Made by a program: the position numbers and the translations under genes
Notes under the pieces: model-generated
Told to the model about the DNA's origin: nothing
The model's database searches: none
Seen by the model: only the letters and a program-made list of their open reading frames with translations
Source: Burkholderia sp. WAC0059
GTDB lineage: Bacteria > Pseudomonadota > Gammaproteobacteria > Burkholderiales > Burkholderiaceae
DNA length: 64,000 nt
Assembly (NCBI RefSeq): GCF_002870125.1
Contig: NZ_PNEO01000008.1
Coordinates: forward strand, 1-64,000
Direction of reading: 5' to 3'
Part shown: piece after piece, positions 9,887 to 18,576 of the stretch
How positions within the stretch are numbered: the first letter of the stretch is position 1
Layout of the letters: every line of letters starts with the position of its first letter

Positions 9887-10045
9887 ATTGACAGGCCTGC
9901 GAGCTTGTACGGGTCGAATGCGTTGTCCATCAGATCGGACGCGCTGGCGATACGCAGGGCCATCCGCGAGCTAATGGCGGAACTGAGTGCGAGCAGGGTA
10001 TGGGTGGGTATCCCGTTGCACACGCCGGCTTCCTCGGATGTATGA
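9887..10045 (+). pseudogene. LysR regulator C-terminal relic
   Basis: In frame 2 the bases after the stop at 9884-9886 read IDRPASLYGSNALS, then AIRRAIRELMAELSASRVWV, ending in TGA at 10043-10045. This aligns with the C-terminus of the LysR protein encoded at 1588-2538 (INRPASLCWPNALP...AVRKAICELIREL). Upstream the match continues only in other frames and fades by about 9830, so this is a frameshifted, 5'-deleted remnant. The rest of 9590-10125 holds no recognisable gene. Confidence 0.5.
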
Positions 10046-10125
10046 CTACCCGACGTGGTCAGTCTCGGGGCCAGCGTGCCGACGCCCATTCGCACATGAT
10101 TCGCCGGGTGCGGCCGACGATGGGA

Positions 10126-11004
10126 TCAGAAACCGAACTGCCACGAGAAACGGTGGCCGTCAGTTTTCACACGGCCTGCAGAACTTCCTGCGAAGTGTGG
10201 CGTGAAGACTGATATGCCAGTTCGTGCAGCGTATTCGAGCACCCAGCGGCGCGAACGGGTGGCCTCACCCGGATCGGCGCAAAACACCGAACTCCAGTCC
10301 GGACGGTACGCCTGGACAGGGTGGTGCCAGACATCGCCGGTAAAGAGCGCACGTTCGCCGGCCGACTCGATTTCAATCGACATGTGCCCCGCGCTATGGC
10401 CGGGCGTAGGCTGAAAACGGATTCCGGGTAGGTATTCTCCGCCTGCGGGACCGATTTCGTCAGTCAGCCCGGCCTGGATCACGGGAAGGACGCTGTCCTC
10501 GAACACCATGCGGCGCTTATTTCCAGCAGGCGTATCGAAGAACTCCCGCTCGACCGTAGGTAGCACATAGCGCGCATTGGGAAACGTCGGAACCCATTTA
10601 TCATTCTGCAGATGGGTATTCCAGCCTACGTGATCGACGTGCAGGTGTGTGAGCAGGACCAGATCGACCTCCTCGGGTTTCACCCCAGAGTCTGCCAGGC
10701 GTTTAAGATAGGGCGTGTTTAACTGGTGAAAGATCGGGCTGAATGGACGGACTTTGCCGTTTCCGCTCGCCGTGTCGACGAGGATGGTTCGGCCGCCTTG
10801 ACGCATCACCCAGGTATGGATGCTCAGGATGAAATTTTCTTCGCCTGCGTCGAGGTGATCACTGACAAGCCATGCTCGCTGCTCGTCGATCACGGCGGGA
10901 TCGAACTCAGGAAAAAGTACTGTGGTCTTCAGCGAAAACTGTTGTTCAGTGACCTTCGTGACTGTTGCATCGCCGACGCGATAGATGGGAGATGTTTCGT
11001 TCAT
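10126..11004 (-). CDS. MBL-fold metallo-hydrolase
   Basis: A 292-residue metallo-beta-lactamase-fold hydrolase. The metal motif HLHVDH is at residues 120-125, with PTPGHSAGH and FTGDVWHH supplying later ligands. The start is ATG at 11002-11004 (MNETSPIYRVGDATVTKV), where similarity to methyl-parathion-hydrolase and lactonase-like MBL proteins begins; the frame is open for 54 more codons upstream without family likeness. It is last of a minus-strand group with an MFS transporter and an AstE/DoeB-like deacylase, suggesting hydrolysis of an ester, lactone or amide taken up by the transporter. The substrate cannot be read from sequence. Confidence 0.8.
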   Translation of the reverse strand: MNETSPIYRVGDATVTKVTEQQFSLKTTVLFPEFDPAVIDEQRAWLVSDHLDAGEENFILSIHTWVMRQGGRTILVDTASGNGKVRPFSPIFHQLNTPYLKRLADSGVKPEEVDLVLLTHLHVDHVGWNTHLQNDKWVPTFPNARYVLPTVEREFFDTPAGNKRRMVFEDSVLPVIQAGLTDEIGPAGGEYLPGIRFQPTPGHSAGHMSIEIESAGERALFTGDVWHHPVQAYRPDWSSVFCADPGEATRSRRWVLEYAARTGISVFTPHFAGSSAGRVKTDGHRFSWQFGF

Positions 11005-11256
11005 GATCTGACGCGGAGGAACGGTTTGCCGGGCGGTCTGGAACACGGCTCGCGCGGTGCATGGCGCCCGCTGGCTGACGATTGGGGTAGCTGTCGCAGG
11101 GAACCTGTACTGCCTGTCGTCACCAGTACGACTTATACTATTGCAGACGTTGCCGGAATATGCCAATACTGTCTAGCCAGGCGGGTAATGCCTTGTAAGC
11201 GCGTGTGCTACGGCAATACAGGCGTTTTATGCAGCTTCGTATCTGTCGATTACCCG

Positions 11257-12549
11257 TCAAGGATGGGGCAGTCGATTGGCAAGCATGACGATGGCTCCAA
11301 TGACGAGCAGTACCACCATCACGATCATGCCGGCCTGCATACTCCCTGTCGCCGATTTCACGGTCCCGATGATGACCGGACTGAAGAAGCCGCCGAGCAC
11401 GCCGACTACATTGATGAATGCGATCCCGCCCGGCGCAGAGGCTCCCTTCAGGTAGTCTCCTGGTATGGCCCACAGCACAGTGTATGACGCCCACATCATT
11501 GCCGTCGCGACGGTAATCGAGCCGAGCAAGAGCGCAAGACTGCTGGAGTGCGTCGTGGCGGCCAATAACGTAACGGCACCGACGACACTGCATGCTGCAC
11601 TGTGCATACGTCGTTCCCCCCATCGATCCGAACTGCGGGAGATTACGTACATGGCGACGAGGGATGCGATGTACGGGACCGCCGACCACATGCCGATTTC
11701 TGGCGTGCTGGAGATACCTGCAGCCCTGATGATCGTTGGCAGCCAGAAGCTTACGGTGTAGATGCCACAGATTACGCAGAAGTTGCTGCAAGCAATGCCG
11801 AGCACACGCAGATCGACCACAGCCTTGAGCAAGGCGCGATGTGCGTCAGGCGCATCGGGCGAGGCAATCAGTTCCCGGTTGAGCGCTGCTTTCTCCGCGG
11901 AGGACAGCCATTTAGCTTCATCGATCCGGTCAGAAAGAAAATACCACGACACTACGCCCAGGACCGAACAGGGCACGCCCTCCACAACGAACATCCATTG
12001 CCAGCCTGAGAGACCATGTATGCCGGCGAGTGCGGTTATCGCCCAACTCGACAGCGGGCCGCCGACAAGACCGCCGATTGGGCCAGCAGCCATCACGATA
12101 GCCATGGTTCGGGCCATTCGAGCCGGAGGATACCAATACGTGAGGTACAGGATCATGCCGGGAGCGAACCCGGCCTCAAATACGCCGAGCAGGAAGCGCA
12201 GTGCATAGAACGATCGGGCGTCGTGGACGAACATCATGGCCGTGGATATGAGGCCCCAGAGCACCATGATCCTCGCGATGGTTCGCCGGGCCCCCACACG
12301 GGGTAGGAGCAGGTTGCTGGGAATCTCGAACAATATGTAGCCAATGAAGAAGATGCCTGCGCCAATCCCGTAGACCGCATCGGACAATCCGAGGTCGCTC
12401 TGCATCTGGAGCTTGGCAAAGCCGATGTTGATGCGGTCCAGAAACGCCAACATGTAGCACAATGTGAGGAATGGCAGTAGCCGCAACGACACCTTGTGGT
12501 ATACGTCGCCCAGGCATTGCTGCGAACTCGATGAGATTGGGGCTAACAT
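11257..12549 (-). CDS. MFS transporter (anion:cation symporter type)
   Basis: A 430-residue, 12-helix major facilitator resembling the ACS family (phthalate, tartrate and glucarate importers). Seen are VSLRLLPFLTLCYMLAFLDR at the first helix with NIGFAKLQMQSDLGLSDA after it, the RFLLGVFEAGFAPGMILYLT stretch of helix 4-5, and VEGVPCSVLGVVSWYFLSDR ending helix 6. It starts 14 bp downstream of the AstE/DoeB-like gene on the same strand, so the two are likely co-transcribed. It probably imports the organic anion handled by the neighbouring hydrolases. Confidence 0.85.
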   Translation of the reverse strand: MLAPISSSSQQCLGDVYHKVSLRLLPFLTLCYMLAFLDRINIGFAKLQMQSDLGLSDAVYGIGAGIFFIGYILFEIPSNLLLPRVGARRTIARIMVLWGLISTAMMFVHDARSFYALRFLLGVFEAGFAPGMILYLTYWYPPARMARTMAIVMAAGPIGGLVGGPLSSWAITALAGIHGLSGWQWMFVVEGVPCSVLGVVSWYFLSDRIDEAKWLSSAEKAALNRELIASPDAPDAHRALLKAVVDLRVLGIACSNFCVICGIYTVSFWLPTIIRAAGISSTPEIGMWSAVPYIASLVAMYVISRSSDRWGERRMHSAACSVVGAVTLLAATTHSSSLALLLGSITVATAMMWASYTVLWAIPGDYLKGASAPGGIAFINVVGVLGGFFSPVIIGTVKSATGSMQAGMIVMVVLLVIGAIVMLANRLPHP

Positions 12550-12563
12550 CGCTTTTTCCTGGT

Positions 12564-13577
12564 TCAGTCGAGCGCCGTATCGGACGCTAGGAGTACCACG
12601 CAGTCGCCGGGTTCAACGCCTGCGAACGAACGGATACACACAGCAATACCGTCGCCAGTAAAATTCAGTTCGAGCGGTGCAGCCCATGGCGTGTGCGGGT
12701 TGAATACCCGACCGGCAAGCTGGCCCTTTGTGACACGATCGCCGAGCTTGATCGTGGGTTCGAATACTCCAGTCACTGGTGAGAAGACGTAGTGCTTTTG
12801 TCCTTCTACCTGCAGATACCGGGTGTCGAAGCGGGGATCTGGTGCTGCTTCATCGGGAACGATGCGTAGCGTCCTGAGCAGTCGGGCAAGCCCTTCCTCG
12901 ACGATCGCCAGACCGTCCGGGTTGCAGGTGCCATAGCCGCCGAACTCACCGCACAGGAAAAGCTTGCCCCGGCGTTCTACGGCAGCACCATAGGTACGGT
13001 CTTCTCCCAGCAGATCCATCACCATGGCATGTGGTGCTGCGAACGATCTGACGAGGCGCAGGTAGTCAGCGCGCTTAACCACGTCGCGCGGCGGGTAGAT
13101 CAACAGCGTCGGGATATGGTTAAATGACTGCCCGCCCGAGTGGATGTCGAAGATGATGTCGGCGCGCGGAAACAGTTCCGTGTCAACGTAGTGGGCGATG
13201 AGTTCTGTGATCGTGCCATCACGCTTGCCAGGAAAGACACGGTTCATGTTTGCATGGTCGATCGGCGACGTGCGCTTGCCCGCGAGAAACGCCGGGAAGT
13301 TCAACCCCGGAACGACGATGATGCGTCCGTTGATTGTGGTTTGCGGCAGATGTTGCAGCAGTTTCATCAATGCGACCGGCCCCTCATACTCGTCGCCATG
13401 GTTGCCGCCGGTCAGCAGCAGGGTAGGGCCGTCACCGTTTTTTACCACTGCGATTGGTATGGGGATATGGCCGTAGGCCGAGCGGTCCACCGAATGCGGC
13501 ACGCGAAGTGTGCCGGTCTGGAAGCCATCCTGGTCAAACTGGATGTCCGTCGTGATGCGGGATTTTTGCGCGTCCAT
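12564..13577 (-). CDS. Succinylglutamate desuccinylase/aspartoacylase-family deacylase (DoeB-like)
   Basis: A 337-residue M14-type zinc deacylase. Zinc ligands are visible as TGGNHGDEYEGP (His60, Glu63) and FDIHSGG (His146). The GNHGDEYEGP form and length resemble DoeB, the N-acetyl-diaminobutyrate deacetylase of ectoine catabolism, and related N-acyl amino acid deacylases. ATG at 13575-13577 (MDAQKSRITT) was chosen over an in-frame ATG 20 codons upstream, which adds unrelated sequence. No other ectoine-degradation gene (DoeA, DoeC, DoeD) is nearby, so the DoeB role should not be assumed; hydrolysis of an N-acylated amine or amino acid is the safe statement. Confidence 0.75.
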   Translation of the reverse strand: MDAQKSRITTDIQFDQDGFQTGTLRVPHSVDRSAYGHIPIPIAVVKNGDGPTLLLTGGNHGDEYEGPVALMKLLQHLPQTTINGRIIVVPGLNFPAFLAGKRTSPIDHANMNRVFPGKRDGTITELIAHYVDTELFPRADIIFDIHSGGQSFNHIPTLLIYPPRDVVKRADYLRLVRSFAAPHAMVMDLLGEDRTYGAAVERRGKLFLCGEFGGYGTCNPDGLAIVEEGLARLLRTLRIVPDEAAPDPRFDTRYLQVEGQKHYVFSPVTGVFEPTIKLGDRVTKGQLAGRVFNPHTPWAAPLELNFTGDGIAVCIRSFAGVEPGDCVVLLASDTALD

Positions 13578-13685
13578 GCAGGATTGCCCTGATCGTTGAA
13601 TGGAAGATGGTGAGCGGTGTTGTGCCCGTGTCGCCAAAATGATGGCGAGTCGAAATAATCCGTTCCAATGCCGTTTGCTGTGCGA

Positions 13686-13708
13686 GGCGATGCTTATGAA
13701 GCATCGCC
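13686..13708. terminator. Hairpin between LysR and deacylase genes
   Basis: A perfect 10-bp stem (GGCGATGCTT, 3-nt loop, complement) lies downstream of the minus-strand LysR gene and upstream of the deacylase. There is no U-run, so it may be an intrinsic-like terminator or a processing hairpin. The rest of 13578-13889 appears empty. Confidence 0.35.
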
Positions 13709-13889
13709 ACAGCCGGTAGGCGGTTACGGGCGATCGTCGGGCTCATGGGGCAGATCGGGCGCGAGTAAGTGCTGATGCTCAGGGCACGGGGATGCAGGGG
13801 GAGTTGATCGCGATCGAAGTGATCGGGACGTTGCCGCGACGCGCTCTGAAGCCATTGAGAGACTAGGGTGCGGACATGGTGGAACTGGA

Positions 13890-14789
13890 TCAGTCAATCA
13901 TTTCTGCATGCAGGGATTTCAGCATCAGAATGAAACGCGCTAGAGCCGGGTTCTGATTTTGCCTGGGGTAAGCGAACGCGAGCGGAATCACAAGAGGCAG
14001 ATCGGACAGTTCCAGAAGCTGCACACGCACCGGCTGACGTCCAAGATTGCCGGCATTAACGATGGCGGCGCCGATCCCGGCCGATACGAGCGACAGGATC
14101 GCTGCTTCGGTGGTGACTTCCTGGACGACGTTAAGTGTGAGCCCGGCCTCGCGGCAAGCCTGGATCAGATAGTCGTGGTAAGCAGGGTATGTGTAGCGGG
14201 GAAAGGCAATGACCGGTTTGTCGTTCAGTTCGTTTGCACACACGGTTCGATTGTCCGGCCAGCCCCATTGCCTGGGGACGGCAAGGAGAACGCTCCTGTG
14301 CATGAGAGGGATCGTACTGATTTCGGTGGGGAGTTCGTCGAAAGTGTAGATGAATCCTCCATCCAGGCGACCTGCTGCGAGCGATTCGACCTGCTCGGGC
14401 GAATTCATCGGCAGCAACTCCAGGTGGATGTCTTGTGCCTGTGCCTGATAACGCGCGAACACGTCGGGCACAAGACCTTCCCAACCGCTATTTTCGACAA
14501 AACCGATGCGCAGGCTGCCTTCGAGGCCGGCGGCGACCCGCTTGGCCGAGCGGGTCGCGGCGGTGAGAACCGAAAGTGCCACCCGTACCTCGCGCAGGAA
14601 CAGTTCACCAGCTGGCGTTAACACGACGCCAGCCGTCGTACGCTGAAACAGCAGAACCCCTACTTCAGCCTCGAGGTCCTGAATCTGGCGCGTGATAGCT
14701 GGCTGTGTTACGTGAATTCGTTCGGATGCCACGCGGAAGCTTTGACTTTCGGCCACGGCAATGAAGTAGCGCAGGTGACGCAGTTCCAT
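13890..14789 (-). CDS. LysR-family transcriptional regulator
   Basis: A 299-residue LysR regulator with a clear N-terminal wHTH (MELRHLRYFIAVAESQSF, then HVTQPAITRQIQDLEAEVGV) and a substrate-binding domain. It lies upstream of, and on the same strand as, the deacylase / MFS / MBL group, separated from it by 312 bp with a hairpin. It likely controls that group in response to its substrate, although the usual divergent layout is absent. Confidence 0.85.
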   Translation of the reverse strand: MELRHLRYFIAVAESQSFRVASERIHVTQPAITRQIQDLEAEVGVLLFQRTTAGVVLTPAGELFLREVRVALSVLTAATRSAKRVAAGLEGSLRIGFVENSGWEGLVPDVFARYQAQAQDIHLELLPMNSPEQVESLAAGRLDGGFIYTFDELPTEISTIPLMHRSVLLAVPRQWGWPDNRTVCANELNDKPVIAFPRYTYPAYHDYLIQACREAGLTLNVVQEVTTEAAILSLVSAGIGAAIVNAGNLGRQPVRVQLLELSDLPLVIPLAFAYPRQNQNPALARFILMLKSLHAEMID

Positions 14790-15204
14790 TTTTGCATCCG
14801 TGATGATGAAGTTGGCGGAACAACTTTACATATTATCGCGAGCCCCTCATCGTATACGAGGATCTTCCGCACTCTAAGGCCCATTGATATGCCCATGGCT
14901 CCCGGGGCGACAGTATATGGCCCGGCGCACCACATACGACGTTCTGCGCCAGTACATCGGCGTTTGCCAGAAATGCGTTGATGATCTTGTGGTTTTCCGG
15001 GTCCTTTGTATCTGGTATGAGACTGTTCACCGGATCGGGTCAAAACCATCAGCGATTGTTATTGTCCGACGAAGATAGAGCTTGCTTGGGGTAGCGATTC
15101 TTGGTGGCGGCGGGAAAGCGAAATGATAGGGCAGCGATCGCTATGGATGAAAAGATGGCGGGCGACCCAGTCATCGTTCAGGCGCAACATATCGCTGCTA
15201 CTGC
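14790..15204. other. Intergenic region before the IS5 element
   Basis: About 415 bp without a supported gene. Short minus-strand frames exist (for example 14833-15030) but have no family features or ribosome site. It should contain the promoter of the LysR gene at 14789 and ends at the 4-bp target site of the IS5 element. Confidence 0.4.
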
Positions 15205-15208
15205 CTAG

Positions 15209-16558
15209 CAGGCTGTTGAAAAGTTCAGCGCCTTGACGACCCGGGCACTGAGTAAAGGAAATCCGCATGCAATCGGCAACTGATTTTCGGAAAGGCTTGT
15301 CCGAATGCCGGCTCCGTGAACGGACCGACTGGTCCGTTGCGCTACGGGTTGCATGCGTGCGCCCTTCATCGCGCGGCTCCTTGAGGAACCACCGTCATTA
15401 TTCGGGCCATCCGGCTCAGGTTGCTCGCCAGCATCGTCAACTTGAAGTGTTGGTCGACCCGTTTGACACCGCGATAAACGGTCTGCCGAATCTTTCCGAC
15501 CGTCTTTCCCCAGCCGAAGTGCTCTTCGATGCGCTTGCGTTTGACCTGGCTGACGCCGTAGCCGGCGTGCCGCGAGGTACGCCCGTCAATTGCACTGCCG
15601 CCCCAGCGATCATCACAGCGCGCCACATGCGGTGTGACTCGGCGTGCCCGGCAATCGCGAATGAAATCACGCGTGTCATAGGCCTTGTCAGCCCCCACCG
15701 TTTTAGCATGGCGACCCGGCACACAATCGAGCAGTCGCAAGGCGCTCGCCCGTTCTGCAAAACCATCCGCATGGCTGACGACTGCACCGACCACCAGACC
15801 CGAGCGGTTCTCCATCAGCACGTGTCCGTGGTAGCACAGGATCGCCGGCGTTCCGCTGCTCTTCCTGTACAGCCGGGCATCGGGATCGGTGCTGGACTCG
15901 TGCGTGTCGTTACTGCGCCGCCGGCCTTTCCAGTCCGTATCAGCATTGCGCCCCCCACCCGCCGGCGGATCGTCTGGACCGTCCTTCGGCCTGAAGCTCT
16001 TGTGACTGGCCCACGCCTGGATCAGCGTACCGTCCACCGAAAAGTGTTCCCGCGACAGCAAGCCCTGACGGTCGGCCAGACTCATGACCTCGGTAAAGAA
16101 CGTCTCGACCACTTCGTGTTCAAGCAGCCGGTCCCGGTTCTTCGAGAACACCGAGTGGTCCCACACCGCGTCTTCGATGGCCAGTCCGACGAACCAGCGA
16201 AACAGCAGGTTGTAACGCATCTGTTCCATCAGCATGCGTTCGCTGCGCACCGAGTACAGCACCTGCAGCAGCAGTGCGCGCATGAGCTTCTCCGGCGCAA
16301 TCGACGCACGCCCACGATCCGCATAGATTGTGCCGAACAAGCCATTGAGCCGTCTCAGCGCCTGATTGACCAGCAGTTGGACCGGGCGCAGCGGATGATC
16401 GGCAGGCACAAAGTCCTCCAGTCTTACCGTCGTGAACAGCGGCTCCTGCATCTCGTCCATTCCGCGCATCGCTCCCACCCGCTCAAGGTCATGAACACGA
16501 TATACCTAACGCATCGCCCGCAATGCCCGTTTACACCGTTCCAAAGTTCAACAGCCTG
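15209..16558. mobile_element. Complete IS5-family element (IS5 subgroup), 1350 bp, CTAG target duplication
   Basis: Terminal inverted repeats start CAGGCTGTTGAA at 15209 and end with the complement TTCAACAGCCTG at 16558. Direct CTAG copies flank them at 15205-15208 and 16559-16562, which fits the 4-bp YTAR duplication known for the IS5 subgroup. The single transposase gene runs on the minus strand. The intact ends and duplication suggest a fairly recent insertion. Confidence 0.8.
15366..16478 (-). CDS. IS5-family transposase
   Basis: A 370-residue DDE transposase. The N-terminal DUF772-like region includes VPADHPLRPVQLLVNQALRR, and the DDE catalytic segments are visible as FSVDGTLIQAWASHKS, VGADKAYDTRDF and KRKRIEEHFGWGKTVGKIRQ. 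The length is normal for the IS5 subgroup. A start at the internal MDEMQEPLF (six codons in) is also possible. The gene appears intact and the element may still be active. Confidence 0.9.
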   Translation of the reverse strand: MGAMRGMDEMQEPLFTTVRLEDFVPADHPLRPVQLLVNQALRRLNGLFGTIYADRGRASIAPEKLMRALLLQVLYSVRSERMLMEQMRYNLLFRWFVGLAIEDAVWDHSVFSKNRDRLLEHEVVETFFTEVMSLADRQGLLSREHFSVDGTLIQAWASHKSFRPKDGPDDPPAGGGRNADTDWKGRRRSNDTHESSTDPDARLYRKSSGTPAILCYHGHVLMENRSGLVVGAVVSHADGFAERASALRLLDCVPGRHAKTVGADKAYDTRDFIRDCRARRVTPHVARCDDRWGGSAIDGRTSRHAGYGVSQVKRKRIEEHFGWGKTVGKIRQTVYRGVKRVDQHFKLTMLASNLSRMARIMTVVPQGAAR

Positions 16559-16562
16559 CTAG

Positions 16563-16674
16563 AGCGTGTTAGGCACTTTCGTTCAAACCTGGTAACCTGG
16601 CGGAATGCCAGAACGCAAGCCATACCCCACGGACGTTTCGGACGAGGAATGGAGCTTCGCCGCTCCCTATCTGC
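16563..16674 (+). mobile_element. Truncated end of an IS427-type IS5-family element
   Basis: Directly after the IS5 target duplication, GAGCGTGTTAGGC and then ATG 16605 encode MPERKPYPTDVSDEEWSFAA, the characteristic N-terminus of IS427-subgroup transposases. After about 23 codons (near 16674) likeness stops and lutC-derived sequence begins. Only one end of this element is present. Confidence 0.6.
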
Positions 16675-16677
16675 GAG

Positions 16678-17014
16678 CACTTGCGCCGGATCGAGCAGCA
16701 CGACCAGATGCTGCGCAATGTAGCCGAGCGCGTTCACCCCGTATTCGCGTTCGCTGAGCCACGCCGAACCGCTCTCCACCACGTCGAAGCGCGCGAACGA
16801 CGCCGACGTCCACGTCTTCGAGCGACGCGGGCGGTGGTCGGCGGCAAGCGTGCGCGTGCCGACCACCTCCGGCGTCGCCGAGCTTTGCGAGCGATTCCGC
16901 AAAACACGCGTGCAGATCCCAGGGCGGCGTATCGGGCAGCGGCACGTCGGGCAACCCGGTAACCGGTGGCTGCGCGGCGCGCACCTTCGCGAGAAAGGTT
17001 TCGCAACTGGCCAT
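16678..17014 (-). pseudogene. lutC: Lactate-utilisation protein LutC, frameshifted and truncated
   Basis: From ATG 17014 the minus strand reads MASCETFLAKVRAAQPPVTG and on to LEDVDVGVVRA, a LutC (LUD-domain) N-terminal half. Near 16805 the frame breaks (two bases appear lost in a CG run), and the continuation ARFDVVESGSAWLSEREYGV, then NALGYIAQHLVVLLDP, is in another frame. The C-terminal end is missing where the IS427-type fragment begins. LutC belongs to the LutABC iron-sulphur L-lactate oxidation system; this copy cannot make it. Confidence 0.65.
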
Positions 17015-17160
17015 GTTCGCCCACGCTCAGGTTCTTCCTGTACCACGTGTGAAAGATCATGCCGGGCGCGGACGGCAGGTCGCGCTGACGGCTCCGGATG
17101 ATCATCGGGTTGTACAGCACGAAGTTCGGCAGCGTGCGCAGTGCGCCGGATGCTCTCAGA
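17015..17160 (-). pseudogene. lutB: LutB C-terminal fragment
   Basis: Just upstream of the lutC relic the minus strand reads LRTLPNFVLYNPM, then RSRQRDLPSAPGMIFHTWYR, matching the C-terminal tail of LutB-type iron-sulphur proteins, which normally ends a few bases before lutC. No upstream part of lutB is present; the AraC gene begins instead. The assignment rests on a short segment plus gene order. Confidence 0.45.
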
Positions 17161-17189
17161 GGCGGCCATCTGATACTCAGTAACCTTTT

Positions 17190-18107
17190 TCAAGGCGACA
17201 AGTAGACATCAGTCTGCCGGGCACGGAACGTAGTTGGCGGGGTTCCAACTACCTGTGTGAAGCGTCGGGAAAAATAATCGGCGTCCTTGAACCCTACAGC
17301 ATCGGCGATCTGCGAGATCCTCATGCTGGTATAGGCCAACAGGTCCGAGGCCATTGCGATGCGTCGCTGGGTTACGAGTTCAACGAAACTGTTGCCGGTT
17401 TGACGCCGTAACAAGGTCGCAAGATAGTTGGGCGTTACCGCAACCGCGCGGGCCGCCTCCGACAACGTTACCCTGCGCGACAGGTTGCGGTCTATATACC
17501 CGATTACTGCCTCTACGTAGCGGGCCGTCTGACCGACGACATGCTGCGCCTGCAGAGCACCTACTAGCTCTGTGCGATAACGTTCAGTGACCTCCGCCAA
17601 TAGAAGCGTGAGCAGGGAGCGACCGATCGTATCGCCACACAGATTCTTGCGATCGGTGCAATTGAGCATCCGCTCGAACACGGATTCCGTAATACCGATC
17701 TGGGACTCGGGAATTGAAAACTGCAGCTCGTCCTGAAACGCAAATGGCATCAGCTCGGGCGCCCTTCGCAGGAGTTCGACGTCGGGCATCGCTTTTTCCT
17801 GCATTTCGGGGTGCAGGGACTCGAGATCGAAGTAGACGACGTAACAATGGTCGTCTGGCTCGATCAGAACCTCGTGGGATGTCATCGGGGCGACAAAGAT
17901 GAGACTACCAGGACGCGTGGAGAATCGATGAGACGCCACGCGCTGTGGCGAGCCGTTTTCTGAAAAAAACAGCAGCTCATAGTAAGGGTGTCGATGGGGT
18001 GCGAACGTGCCGATCCTGTCGCGCGATTTTTTAACCCCGAAACGCGGAACTGATGCGCGAGGAGCGATAAACGATTGAACGGGAACAACTGAGCTAACGG
18101 TATGCAT
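17190..18107 (-). CDS. AraC-family transcriptional regulator
   Basis: A 305-residue AraC/XylS regulator. ATG 18107 (MHTVSSVVPVQSF) is preceded by AGGAGA; the frame is open for 82 more codons without likeness. A cupin-type sensor region comes first (FAPHRHPYYELLFF at about residue 35), and two HTH motifs lie at the C-terminus (TLSEAARAVAVTPNYLATLL and MRISQIADAVGFKDADYFSR, with F near the end of the second). It is divergent from the crotonase / aldehyde dehydrogenase / transketolase / porin cluster and is its likely activator. Confidence 0.9.
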   Translation of the reverse strand: MHTVSSVVPVQSFIAPRASVPRFGVKKSRDRIGTFAPHRHPYYELLFFSENGSPQRVASHRFSTRPGSLIFVAPMTSHEVLIEPDDHCYVVYFDLESLHPEMQEKAMPDVELLRRAPELMPFAFQDELQFSIPESQIGITESVFERMLNCTDRKNLCGDTIGRSLLTLLLAEVTERYRTELVGALQAQHVVGQTARYVEAVIGYIDRNLSRRVTLSEAARAVAVTPNYLATLLRRQTGNSFVELVTQRRIAMASDLLAYTSMRISQIADAVGFKDADYFSRRFTQVVGTPPTTFRARQTDVYLSP

Positions 18108-18576
18108 GAGCGTCTCCTGTTCCCCATTCTTGCCGACCGTCAGAATGGGCGCTCGAACGACACCACGAAGCCTCGCTCGCCATGACGCCATGGCATGGCA
18201 AGGGCGCGCGGGTTCGCGTTTTGATTGGTATCTACATATTGCAGCAGTGTAATCCACTAACACGACAGATGTGCAAATGGTTGGGGCTGGACTGTCATCG
18301 CCGGCTGCGTCGCATCGCATTTCGCATGTGCCGTCGGTTGCTGCGCGGCACAATTGACATTGTGCCGCGTTAGCGGATCACGATCGTCACCCTGGAATCA
18401 TGATTCTGCGGTCCGCGCAGGGCCTGGAGTAGAAAAGTCCAGAAAGCGGAGAGAAGAACCACGATTGAAAGGGGGGGGGTGCCGTAAATTAATGAAGAGC
18501 GATAGTTCTGAGGGCCGCATGTTTTGGCCATCGGTGCAGTGTCACGTTTTAACCAACTTTCTACGGAGACGACGCG
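18108..18576. other. Divergent intergenic region with a G-tract
   Basis: About 470 bp between AraC and the crotonase gene. No gene is supported. It contains a run of nine or more G near 18470 and should hold both divergent promoters and the AraC operator. No clear repeat pair for AraC binding was recognised by eye. Confidence 0.4.

Noticed and set aside
16531-17193. A single 220-codon minus-strand gene
   Set aside because: The frame joins unrelated pieces; comparison of frames shows LutB and LutC fragments with a frameshift plus an IS border.
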